From Echinarachnius parma (taxonomy: Eukaryota > Echinodermata > Echinoidea > Clypeasteroida > Echinarachniidae), in NCBI GenBank assembly GCA_037951105.1, contig JBAMJV010008904.1, forward strand, positions 89,201 through 153,200: a stretch of DNA of 64,000 nucleotides. Reading direction: 5' to 3'. This document shows positions 10,475 to 21,319 of the stretch, piece after piece. The translations under genes and the position numbers were made by a program. Under the pieces are notes generated by a model. The model saw nothing but the letters and a program-made list of their open reading frames with translations. It was not told where the DNA came from and did no database searches. Every line of letters begins with the position of its first letter. Within the stretch, counting starts at the first letter, position 1.

Positions 10475-10710
10475 TGTAATGAGTTGACTCGTACTCATCA
10501 ATAAACAGTCAGTTCAGCCATATCAGTTCAGCTTCCAAGTTATCTTTATTAGAGTACTGCTGTATTCAGTTTACTGTACTGGTGTGTATTCTGTATGTGT
10601 CTATGTATAGTTGTATACATGCAGTGTGTAGTATGAGTGTGTATCTATACATACATTGTGTACTGTAATATTGGCAACATGCTATGCCTCACAAGATGCA
10701 ATACATCACA
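10475..10710 (-). repeat. element 1 LTR (5' LTR on the coding strand)
   Basis: 236-bp copy adjoining the primer-binding site and a 191-bp leader (10284-10474) upstream of the gag start. Confidence 0.95.
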
Positions 10711-10715
10711 GCTGT

Positions 10716-11019
10716 AATCTGTATAAAACTGTGTTGTGTCAGGTTTCCGTTTCGGTTTTCGCTATGTTGTTAGGTTTCGGGTTTTAGCTTTAGTGTTAGT
10801 TATTGTTTTGGCTTTTAGGTTTTCTCTTTTAGTTTTCGTTTATGTTTTGATGTTTTATATTTGGAATTTAATAAAGAGTTCAAAGTTAAGTTATTATCTT
10901 CAGTGTCTTCCTTTCCATAAAGTCTTCTAGTAAATGAACCAGGGATAGATTTGTTAGGTTTTGATATGATTTATTGATTAATTTATTCTAATACCTGCGG
11001 ACCAGTTTCGCAGGTCACA
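10716..11019 (+). mobile_element. 5' LTR of element 2, right part
   Basis: Continues the LTR after the element 1 insertion and ends TTCGCAGGTCACA. An AATAAAG-type signal lies near 10870, upstream of the LTR end. The primer-binding site follows. Confidence 0.93.
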
Positions 11020-11025
11020 TAATTT

Positions 11026-11043
11026 TGGTGCCGAAACCCGGGA
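11026..11043 (+). promoter_or_regulatory. primer-binding site of element 2
   Basis: TGGTGCCGAAACCCGGGA starts six bases after the LTR. It has the form of a complement to a tRNA 3' end (..CGGCACCA). I did not identify the tRNA. Confidence 0.8.
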
Positions 11044-11183
11044 AGACTGAAAAGAAACACTGTTGTAAATTTAAACAATAACTCGCCAAATTGGGATAAC
11101 TTGAATGAATTGAATAGGCCAAAAAAAGGAATATTTTTAACATGATAAGCCTGACACAGCATAGCAAGGTTACAGGAATCAAC

Positions 11184-11224
11184 ATGGAGACGCCCATCCC
11201 ACTGAACTTGTCAACTCCCATCGG
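11184..11224 (+). pseudogene. probable first codons of element 2 gag, cut by FB1
   Basis: An ATG at 11184 opens a frame that stops being gag at the FB1 insertion after about 14 codons. Across the 10-bp duplication the frame matches the open frame that continues at 13215. FB1 therefore seems to have separated the gag start from the rest of the gene. Confidence 0.7.
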
Positions 11225-13214
11225 TAAACCCCCACTTGGTCTAAACCTGCTTCGTCTAATATCCACTTCGTCTAATCCTACATAGTCTAAACCCATTTCG
11301 TCTACAACCACTTGGTCCAATAGCCGGTTCGTCTAATAACCATTTGGGCTATACCCTTATCGTCTAATATCCACTTGGTCCAAACCCACTTCGTCTAATC
11401 ACCATTTCATCAAATTCCCGTTTGGTCTAATTGACAGTTGGGCTAATGCCCACATGGTCTAATGCCCACATGGTCTAATGCCCATTTGGTCTAATGACCA
11501 TTTGGTCTAATGACCATTTGGTCTAATGGAAGTTTGATATGATATAGGTGTTACAACGAATGTTTTCTTTCCCACTCGTATACAAATACAAAAGGGGGGG
11601 GGGGGATAATTGTACATGTCATTCCCCACCTGGTGAGGCGGGATGTATCCCACTCATCCTCCCGTTGCCTGTTTGACGATATACCATTTTATGGAACCTG
11701 TTTTTTTTAAAGGTACCTGATTATAACGCCCACTTGTTTCCTTTTAGGTGGTCAATATGCACCGTTTGATGAATAGTGGGAAAATAGATACAATAGATAT
11801 TATCTATTATAGATATTATCTATTTTCTCTTCGGTGGTGTATGAAGGTCACCTGATTGTAATGGCCAATTATTTTTCTTTGATACACAGGTTTCGTCTCA
11901 CTGTGGCTAAATATCCATAGAGATATAATTACGGGTGCGCTTCGTTATTCCGAAGGTTCGCTATTCCTAAAATGAAATCGGGTTCGTTATTCCGAAGGTT
12001 CGGTACTCCTAAAATGAATTAGGGTTTGTTAATCCGAAAATGAAATTGGGTGTGTTTCATGGGCCCCCTCCCAAATCAATTTAAATCATGGCTTTTATCT
12101 AATTTGATTGGAAAAGAGAGTAAAACAAGAAAACTCAGATTGCACAGTTTCAATTAAAACAATGCAAAAGCTCCTTAACGGGGGGGGGGGGGGGGGGGGG
12201 GCACCCCCTCCCACACCCCCTTTAGCAAAAAGCTAGATCTGCCCCTGCCCTTAGTTGCTATTTATGATGAAATACATACAATTCAGACAAATAAAATGTT
12301 AGAATTAAGATATTTTGGACTGATATCAAGCAGCAAAATCTAACTTTATGACATAATTATAATTATATAATATCAAATTGATTTTGGTTTAATTTCATGG
12401 TTTTTTTTTACATGAGAAAGATATAAATATATCTCAAATATCTAATTCTTATTGCACTGTTTTACAAAGAAAAATAAAATCACTTTTGAGGTAATTCATT
12501 TCAGATTATAACAACATATTACAAATGATTCTTATACAATTTTACTAGAATTTTAAAGCCACTCTTTGCCCCCTCCCCTTCTCCCACACCCCCATGCAGC
12601 CACGGCAATTAGAATAAGATTGATCCCCTTTCCCAAGACCACACTGCTCAAAATAATTTGTTTAGGCAACATTCAAATTCAAAAAATCAAATTCTTTTCT
12701 ACGTCGTATTTTTTAATAACCCTAATTTCATTTTAGGACTAACGAACCTTCAGAATAACGAACCCGATTTTATTTTCGGATCAACGAACCTTCGGAATAA
12801 CGAACCTTCCGAATAACGGACTGTAACCATAATTACAACCTTATGAAATCGTTCATACGGTATACAGGTGGTGGCCACCACACAGGTCAGTGTGGGCGAT
12901 CGTTAGACCAAATGGGAATTAGACTAAATGGTCATTAGACCAAATGGGCATTAGACCATGTGGGCATTAGACCATGTGGGCATTAGACGAAATGGCATTA
13001 GACGAACTGGTATTAGACGAAGTGATAATAGACGAAACGAGGAAAAAAAAAAGTAGACGAAGTGACAATTAGCCCATTTGGTGATTAGACGAAACGGCAG
13101 TTGCCTAAATGGGCATTAGACCTAGTGATGATTAGACCAAATAGGTTTAGCCGAAGTGAAGTTAGACGAACTGATGATTGGACCAAGTGGTATTAGACCA
13201 AGTGAATATAAACC
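11225..13214. mobile_element. fold-back element FB1 with nested inverted minisatellite arms
   Basis: 1990 bp flanked by a perfect 10-bp duplication CTCCCATCGG (11215-11224, 13215-13224). The outer arms are tandem units of about 16-20 bp built on TGGTCTAATGCCCATT (11235-11530) and the inverse ATTAGACCAAATGG (12900-13200). The inner arms are a different tandem unit, TTCGTTATTCCGAAGGTTCG (11940-12050) and its inverse (12715-12830). The middle (12050-12700) is AT-rich with a 21-G run at 12181-12201 and no ORF. The architecture matches fold-back transposons such as sea-urchin TU elements; the transposase is unknown. Confidence 0.85.
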
Positions 13215-13224
13215 CTCCCATCGG

Positions 13225-13430
13225 AGGTGAGACGTGCTCACCGCTGAGAGCAGGAACGACAACCATCGGACCAGCGCCCGAGTGGGACCGGTATAGGGCA
13301 GCTACCCCCCTTCAATTTGCAGGGTTAGACCCCATGCCGTCAAGGGCAGAGCTAGCATGGATCAGCGGACCACGTTACGTGACATCGCACCAGGTGGAGC
13401 CAGTGTCCACATTCAGCGGCAAAGGACTCC
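13225..13430 (+). pseudogene. element 2 gag N-terminal segment, frame-broken
   Basis: The frame entering from the FB1 boundary stays open through WISGPRYVTSHQVEP and STFSGK, then turns into unrelated residues. The next frame (ATG at 13357) becomes gag-like from LKVEDWVRDM. A single-base indel near 13425-13440 is the simplest reading. Confidence 0.65.
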
Positions 13431-16029
13431 ACTTAAGGTGGAGGATTGGGTCAGGGACATGAAGTATGTACTTGAGTCAAAAGGTACAATGCCTCCACAT
13501 GTGCAGTTTAACGAGGTCGTTCGACATACTGGAGGACGGGCTCGGGACCTCATCCTGAACTTGGAGCTGGATAGCGACCGATGCCTCACACCGGCTGCAG
13601 CCTTTCGGGAGCTGTTGGAGGAGTATGGCGATGCAGACTACACTACCTCACCGATGGCGAGTTTCTACGCACGGGTCCAGCACTCCAACGAGACAGCCAC
13701 CGAGTATGCTGTCGCTCTTGAGGCCAAGCCGCGGGTCGCGAAGGACAGGGGAGACAGGGCAGCGATGGTTGAGCAGGCGGCACGTGACAGTATGCTGAGC
13801 ATCCAGTTCATGCACGGTCTACGGGATCAAGGAGTGAAGGCTCGACTTGCACCGATGCGGCCTCGGGAGATGACGTTCCGCGACCTGAGGAGAGAGCTGC
13901 GCGTCATCGCGGAGGAAGAACGTCTTAACTCAGCCCAGGTCTACAGACAGGAGATGCGACAGGCAGAGCCAAGACAGGCAGAACCAAGACAGGCAGAGCT
14001 CAGACAGGCAGAGTTTAGACAGCCAGCACCACCCGAGAATCGAGCCATCGATGAGCTGACACGGGCTATGTATCAGCTGATCACGACCCAGCAGCAGCAA
14101 ATGGAGTCTGTGAACATGGCCATGGATTCGGTGAACAGGGCCATGGAGGAGAATCGTCGGAGGATAGCTGCCTTCGAGACCCAGCTCCAGCAACCCAGGG
14201 GCCCCCGTGACGACAGAGGGATAGGCGCACGGCGAGGAGGAAGGCGACCACAGCTTAGCGTCTGCTGCACGTGTGGACAGCCGGGCCACTTTTCTAGGTC
14301 TTGCCCTAATCAGCGGCAGATGCAAGGTGCCCCATCCCAAACTGACAATGCTGACAGCTTATCGAGACTCGCGAGCGAAGATGTTAAGGTGATCTTTGAT
14401 GAGGCAGTCCACGGCAAGTATCATAAGCGAGTAAAACAACCTAACCCCCAGTCCGAGTCACCATCTCACCAAGCCACTGCGTTCAACATGGCGACTCATG
14501 CTTCAACGTCAGAGCAAACGGTGGGTCAGGGGTCGACTAAACTTGAAGCAAGAATTGGCGCCCAAGATGTAATAGCAGCACAGGAAGCACATGAAGCTCT
14601 GCGAAAGGTAGCTGAATGGATATCCCAGGGACAGAGGCCTAGCCGAAGGCAGAGCCGCAAAGAGACGCGGCTAGTGAGGAGACTACTTGGGAAATGGGAG
14701 CATCTCGAGCTGAAGGACGGGATGCTGTTGTACCGAGCTAAAGATAGTAAGTCAGCTGTACCTGTTCTCCCAAGGAAACAGCGGAATCAACTTCTTCGCA
14801 GCATTCACGACGAGATGGGACATCCAGGTTATGAGCGGACTCTTCATCTCCTACAATCCCGCTGCTTCTGGCCAGGTATAGCTGCCGAGGTGCGATCATA
14901 TGTACAGCGATGCAAGCGGTGCACCCTGCGGAAGACACCAGACCCACATGCCAGAGCCCCACTAGAGAGCATCAGGTCGACCCGCCCCCTCGAACTGGTA
15001 TGTCTTGATTTCTTGTCCCTCGAATCGTCTATGGGTGAGATCGAAAATATCCTGGTGATCACTGACCACTTCACCCGTCACGCCCAAGCCTACCCGACCA
15101 GAGACCAGACTGCACTGACCGTTGCTAGAGCCCTGTGGCAGAATTACGCTGTACCTTATGGAATACCCGAGAGAATTCACAGCGACCAGGGTAGATCCTT
15201 CGATGCTGCCGTCATCAAAGAGCTGTGCAGTCTGCTGGGCGTCGACAAAAGCAGGACCACACCCTATCACCCCCAGGGTAATGGCATGACGGAGAGGTTC
15301 AATAGAACCCTGCTCGACATGTTGGGGACACTACTACCCGAACAGAAACCGCGATGGAAAGACCATGTATCCGCCATGACCTTCGCATACAACGCAACAT
15401 GCCACTCTTCGACTGGATTCACGCCTCATTACCTGATGTTTATGAGAGAACCGAGGACCCCAGCTAACTTGGTGCTGGACATGGATGCGGACAGGGATGC
15501 GACCCAAGGACAAGCCGAGTACGTCCACCAAGTCAGAGAAGGCCTGGAGGATGCGTTCCGCGCTGCTAACACTGCGGCTGACCAGGCGAGGACGAAGCAG
15601 AAAAGGGCGTATGACCAGAAATCAAAGGGGATAGACTTTAAGGTAGGCGACAAAGTGATTGTAGCAAACAAGAACCTCCGGGGTAGGATGAAGATCGCGG
15701 ATAGGTGGGAGGAGCATCGATACACTGTTATCGATAAGGTCAAGGGTCAATCTGTGTATGTTGTTCGTAGGGACGACAATGGTATCAAGCGCACTATTCA
15801 TAGGAATATGCTGACCGCATGCACATTCTTAACGGATGGCTACGATGCCTCAAGCGAAGAAGAGGAAGCGGTTAGTGTAGGTGAGGAGACGGTTTCCAAT
15901 GACATCCTCAGTCCCGATATGTCCCTTTCGGAAGCCGACTCTACACCACGTCCCAAGCCCCAGAGAACTCAATACCCCAAAAGGCGACGTAAGGCCCCTG
16001 ATCGGTTTGGACTGTTGAATAATAGTTAA
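13357..16029 (+). pseudogene. element 2 gag-integrase ORF lacking PR, RT and most of RNase H
   Basis: 890 codons. Gag core at about 25-190, short RQAEP repeats (201-222), CCHC knuckle CCTCGQPGHFSRSC (303-316). At about residue 328 (genome near 14338) gag passes directly into DNADSLSR, the motif that normally ends gypsy RNase H. Protease, RT and most of RNase H are thus missing in frame. The integrase is complete: zinc site H484, H489, C519, C522; catalytic D551, D610, E646 with 35 residues between the last two; C-terminal GDKVIVANKN region and an IHRNML tail. Transposition would need RT in trans. The first about 20 residues are probably out of the native gag frame. Confidence 0.9.
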
Positions 16030-16054
16030 TTTGTCATATATATTGGACTGTAAT

Positions 16055-16253
16055 GTATTGTTGAGGACACCAATATTCAAACTAGTGGTGAATGTTATGT
16101 CAATTTTTACATTCAGATTACATTTAGATTCTTTTTATTGTTGAGGACAACAATATTCAAACTAGTGGTGAATGTCATGGTCAATTTTTACATTCAGATT
16201 ATATTTATATTCTTTTCATTGTTGAGGACAACAATGTTTAAACTAGTGGTGAA
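16055..16253 (+). repeat. three imperfect 80-90 bp tandem repeats before the 3' LTR
   Basis: Units carry TTGTTGAGGACA, AACTAGTGGTGAATG and TTTTTACATTCAGATTA. The last one runs into the LTR start at 16254. No clear polypurine tract is visible; AACTAGTGGTGAA directly precedes the LTR. Confidence 0.85.
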
Positions 16254-17219
16254 TGTCGTGGTAATTTTGTACAGTAATATATATTTATAGGATGGAACAC
16301 TTGAATATATATTTCTGTAATATTTTATTGTAATGTTATATCATTTTAGTTCTGTACTCAGTATAATGTTGGTAGGCAATATAGAAGAAAGCCAAGTTGG
16401 TCAGTTTTATATGTAGTGGTATACTAGATATATTTTAATGAAGAAAGCTAAGTTGTTCAGCTCTCTCTATCTAGATCCTCTTTCAAAGCTACGAGTCTAC
16501 CCTTTTCTTTCATACCCACCCCTCTATTGATCCTCCCTGCATCGCCCCTATTCATGTCCCCCATAAACCCGCCGTGTACCAAGCTGCTGGGCAGCCCTAT
16601 TCAAACACTCCCCCAGCCCCAAGCCCAACTCAGGACAAGTTCAATGCCCTCTTTGTTCTGCGTTATATCCTCTTCTTTTATGTCATCTTTCTTAGTTACA
16701 TCAAGTTTGTTTGGTGTTTACTAACAACTTGAATCTTGCTTTTAGAGAAAAGGTATAAATATGAGGTGTTAGAAAGCTAATATGATTCCTCGTAAAAGTA
16801 ACCGTGTTGTGAAGTTGGATCCTGGACCAGTGGACCTGCAAGCCATTTTGTTAGTGTAGTGCTGGTGGAAGCTGTACTTGCATTGCTGATTATAAGGTGT
16901 TGATGGTTACGCTGTAATCTGTATAAAACTGTGTTGTGTCAGGTTTCCGTTTCGGTTTTCGCTATGTTGTTAGGTTTCGGGTTTTAACTTTAGTGTTAGT
17001 TATTGTTTTGGCTTTTAGGTTTTCTCTTTTAGTTTTCGTTTATGTTTTGATGTTTTATATTTGGAATTTAATAAAGAGTTCAAATTTAAGTTATTATCTT
17101 CAGTGTCTTCCTTTCCATAAAGTCTTCTAGTAAATGAACCAGGGATAGATTTGTTAGGTTTTGATATGATTTATTGATTAATTTATTCTAATACCTGCGG
17201 ACCAGTTTCGCAGGTCACA
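16254..17219 (+). mobile_element. 3' LTR of element 2
   Basis: 966 bp, TGTCG...TCACA, followed by the TACA target duplication at 17220-17223. It matches the reassociated 5' LTR in length. Confidence 0.95.
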
Positions 17220-17223
17220 TACA

Positions 17224-19048
17224 CATTTGACAAAAACTGCTTTGGAATTGACTAATTGAGCATAAAAAGGTTAGAAATTCAGGCAATCTGTTTTATACCA
17301 CAGATCAATTCAACCACGTATACGCAGCATGCAAAAAGATTATACTGGTGCATGTGTGCAGTACCATCCAGCAATCACTCAACCTCACCCCCTCTCCTTC
17401 CCCCATCCCCTCTCTCCCTCTCTCCCTCTCTTTCACTGCCTGGTTGCCATTATTATTATCATCATTATTATGATTATTATTATTATAACTGTAATAAATA
17501 TAATGTTATTAGTACTTTTTTGTTTTGTTAGCATTTAAGAATAAAAAAATAAACAAATAGCCACCCGGCCCCCCCCCCCCCCCCCCCCTTCCCCCCTAAA
17601 AAAAATAAATAAATAAATTCAAAACAATTTGAAAATGAGTCGGTCAATGCTATGGCACTTCTCATATATTTTCAGGTTACAAGGTAAAGATTATAATGAA
17701 TAATGAGTCAAATGAGAGTTTGCCGCCTCGCCTCCCCCTTCCTATCATTTAGACAGTAGGCCTACGCCACCGCATCAATAATTTCTAGGCTTCACATTGA
17801 GGGAACATTATCCTGCATTTTTCCAAATTATTTGACCCAACGAAAATGGATCTTGAATTTGGGATTTTGAGTCGTTTTACTGTTGTTTGAAGCGATCATA
17901 ACTTATACATTTTTCTGGCCATGCTGACTTCACATTCCAACAAAAAACAATTCATCCTTTAATTGATCCTTGGCAGGTACTCAAGATGCACCGTATAGGG
18001 GTTCACGGTTGCAAATGGGAAGCTATTGCTACCTTTGTTTGAAAAAAAAAGGCAATTTCCTTATAATTTAATCTCGTACTACGTACTTTGTTATAATTAT
18101 TTGTACACTATTGCCTTGAACTGAATTGAAATAAACATCAATAAAATTTTAAAAATCAATGCATATAAATGAGCATAAAAGCATTTCTATCCAAAAACTT
18201 TCGGCAAGTGGATTTTGCCGTCTGGCAAGTATATTTATGAAGCACGTGCTGGACCCCAAAACAACATTTTATTTTTTGTTAAGTTCATCTAGATCTGCAC
18301 ATGAGTAGATTGCTAGTAATAAATAGCACCTTTTTCATAATCATCTCTCAGTGCTTTACAATGGCATTACTACTCCGGTCATTGGACATGCAAGTATTCA
18401 TTCTGGCGGCCATGTAAGGCACACACAATAGTATACAGTTGATTCCATGTGATGCTCCTATATTGGATCCCTACTCCCTATTTACCATACTGACCTGCGT
18501 AATGGCCACATTCTTTTTCCTTTAAAAAAAAAAGGCGCAAAGTCGGGATGCGGCGCGTACGCGGCGATAGTCAAAATGTGACTCTTATTATAGGTCCAAA
18601 ACAATATGTTTATGCATGTGTGGGACTAGAGTATACATTTGGATGTATTCTATTTTGTTAGAAAATCAATCATGCAAAAGTGTATACATTTACCCATTTC
18701 GAAGCCTGTTTTTCCTGCTGATATTTTTTTTTTAAAAACTCCAAAACATTGATTTGTTACTTCAAATTTCGATAAATTAGAAGTGGAAATCATGCTTGCG
18801 ATCGCGATGACATGATCGACTGCCACTAGCACTGTCTTGTGTTTGCATTGCGTGTGCATGTGGCAACGTGCTGCCCCCCCGTTGAGGCCAGCTACATGCG
18901 GTATGATTCGGCATGGTGCAGTAGTATGCAGGTAGTATGCAGGTAGTATGCAGGCGTAGTAATCAGTTCAGAGTGGCTTCACTGGTACAGTGCGGTGAAC
19001 CACGGTACATACAGTATGTGTTGCTTACATGCAAGTGACCGTGGCAGT
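17224..19048. other. spacer without recognisable gene
   Basis: Contains a CTCTCCCT microsatellite (17400-17435), ATT-type repeats (17450-17505), a poly-C run (17570-17588) and three direct GTAGTATGCAG units (18920-18952). A phrase TCATCTCTCAGTGCTTTACA (18340) resembles 20915-20940. I see no exon with convincing borders. Confidence 0.6.
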
Positions 19049-19051
19049 GTT

Positions 19052-20239
19052 ATTAGGCTGCTTCGTTTCGACACGTTGACTAGTCAACACGTCGAGATGA
19101 CGTCATTTTCATGCACTGCGCATGCGTCAATATCGGCCACCTGCTCACCATCCGATTTGAGCACGCGTTCACCCCTGTTTTCACCAGCGACCCAAAAGAC
19201 GGTCACCATGTCTTGTTTATATCGTCATACTCTTCTCGAGATGCATGATATCGTGGAAATATCATACTAAAAGCGAGTCTCATGTTAGTTTATCAATGTT
19301 GGTACTAATAATTCAAACATGTTACTGCTTGAATTTGCATTGCGATTGTGATTGCGTACAATGCCAAGCTATAATGGCACACAAACGTGTTTGGCCCGTT
19401 TATATGCTATGAAATGAATGCAAACATCTACATTTATTGTACGGCATTGCCTATCACTATACGGCATATGCAGTGGCGATGTCCATGGGCCAGGGCCGGG
19501 CACGAAATGGTTAGGCTTAGCCAACTCTGCTTCGATTGCACTATTTATGTGTGTCTGTGTTCGCGCAAGCGTGACGTGACTGAACGAGCTTCAACGTGTG
19601 AAATCGAAAAGGTAACAAATGACAGTCAACCCAGTACAGTAAGGCTCACTCTCGACGCGTTCACTAGTGAACATGACAAAAACGAACTAAGGCTGTAGTA
19701 AGTCGGGTATTTTGACAACCGGTTAACCGACGGCAAAAACCGTTTAACCGAACGTTTGAATCTATTTTTATTTTATTTTTATTTATTTTTTATTTTTTGT
19801 ATTTTATTTATATTTTTTTTCTCGGATATATCCGATATCTGTCCGTTTTTTCAATTGGAATCAGCAGGGCAGTGCCATGTTAGTCTACAAACCGCTGTCA
19901 AGATGAAAGCCTTCGGATATCTCATCACAAATGCGGATTCTTCTAAATTTGGCTCTACCAGTCTAATCTATTCATTAATCTATTCATTAATCCTCTTACC
20001 ATTTGTTTATTTGTGATACATGTAAAATACATGTAAAATACCTTTACTTTAGCAATAGATTAGCAGGGTTCAACGTGCCATTTTCTGACCGAATCTAAAG
20101 AATGGGGATAAGAACACACACTTTTTTTTCTTTTTTTTTTCGGCTTACCGAAAACGTGAAAATGACAACGTTTTTGCCGATGCCGGTCGGTTAACCGTCG
20201 TGTAACCGTTTCACTACAGCCTTAAAACGAACGCAGCCT
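19052..20239. mobile_element. inverted-repeat element interrupted by a hAT-like MITE
   Basis: The left end (GGCTGCTTCGTTTCGACACG, 19057 on) is inverse to the right end (CGACGCGTTCACTAGTGAAC at 19650 plus GTTCGTT-type sequence up to 20239). The right arm is split by the element at 19688-20224. Confidence 0.5.
19688..20224. mobile_element. hAT-like MITE with 8-bp duplication
   Basis: 537 bp with inverted ends TAAGGCTGTAGT and subterminal CGGTTAACCG motifs. The target duplication AAACGAAC is at 19680-19687 and 20225-20232. An 8-bp duplication is the hallmark of hAT elements. No transposase. Confidence 0.8.
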
Positions 20240-20657
20240 ATATTGTTTGCATTGTTCATGCTCAGTGCATGCATGGATTATATCGATGGGATTATCAGGG
20301 GAATTCCATCGTCCATGTTAATATGATATGATACCTCGAGGCTATTATTTAGATACCGGATGTTTGTTGAAACGAAGTGCATTCTTATTCAATACAAGTC
20401 AGCCGATAAAGAAAGCTGTAGTCCGTTCTTCAATAGAGTTTTTAAATTCTAATTATCTAGTCTAGCGTAGGATAATTGATCATTATGTCCGCTGCTTACC
20501 AAGCCAGGGGTGTTTTAACTTTGGCTTTTGGTCAAGTTGCGCTTTCGAACATCTTTGTTATATCACTGATTGTTTACAAATAACTTTTCATTGCATGATC
20601 ACTGGAGAATTATACCATTTTGGGCATCTCCAATGTTCTTTTCGGGCCCATGGGCCC

Positions 20658-20772
20658 TGGGGGTGTTGCATAAAGAGTAGTGATCAATTGCAAAGTCCGA
20701 AAATTATGCGCATTTTCTGACTTGCATTTCATGGCAAATTTGCAATTGATCAACTCTTTATGCAACACCCCT
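20658..20772. mobile_element. small palindromic MITE
   Basis: Inverted ends GGGTGTTGCATAAAGAG and ATCAATTGCAAA face their complements at 20743-20772, around a centre of about 45 bp. Non-coding. Confidence 0.7.
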
Positions 20773-21319
20773 TGGGTTGAAAGAGACATTTAGGGATTAA
20801 GTGACTAATTGGCAAAGAAAACCTATTACTGTTCGGATTATAAATGTTAATTACCACATGTATTAATAATAATAAATAATGTTTGCAATTTATATAGTGC
20901 CTACTATGATTGATAATCATCTCTAAGTGCTTTACATTACAAAGCACAAGAACAAAGCTTATGCTAGACCAACTGTTCTATTGCACTTAGATACAAAATA
21001 ACAGAAAACAGATTTGTAAACTGTTGTTCATTTTCTTCATTCTGGTAAACCGTACCAATTATGAATGGTATGGGGTTCTATTGAGAGTGAATTATGATCT
21101 AATACAATGGTAGTTTCATCTGGAAACATGATTGGTACCACAATTCGACAATCATCAATTACATGCCGAGTGCGGCCAACATTATTCCCCTGTGTGGAGG
21201 GGATCTACGAGTGAAGCTGGCAACGCACTATGGCAAAGTTGTGGACTACATGTACTCCCCTTGCATCTTGTACACAAAATTTAAATTTCGTTAAATTTTC
21301 TCAAAATGTATGTTTACCC

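Larger units (their letters stand above)
5879..10710 (-). mobile_element. Ty3/gypsy retrotransposon, element 1 (complete, recent)
   Basis: 4832 bp with 236-bp LTRs at 5879-6114 and 10475-10710 (TGTAATGAG...CATCACA) and a perfect 5-bp target duplication GCTGT. I saw no difference between the LTRs. On the minus strand the polypurine tract (GAAAAGGGGGA) abuts the LTR at 6115-6125. A primer-binding site TGGTGGCAGCACTG directly follows the other LTR (10474 downwards). One ORF carries gag and pol. It sits inside the 5' LTR of element 2 in the opposite orientation. The LTR identity implies a recent insertion, so it may still be polymorphic. Confidence 0.95.

Noticed and set aside
13930..15743. Minus-strand ORFs
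   Set aside because: Shadows of the gag-integrase frame on the other strand.
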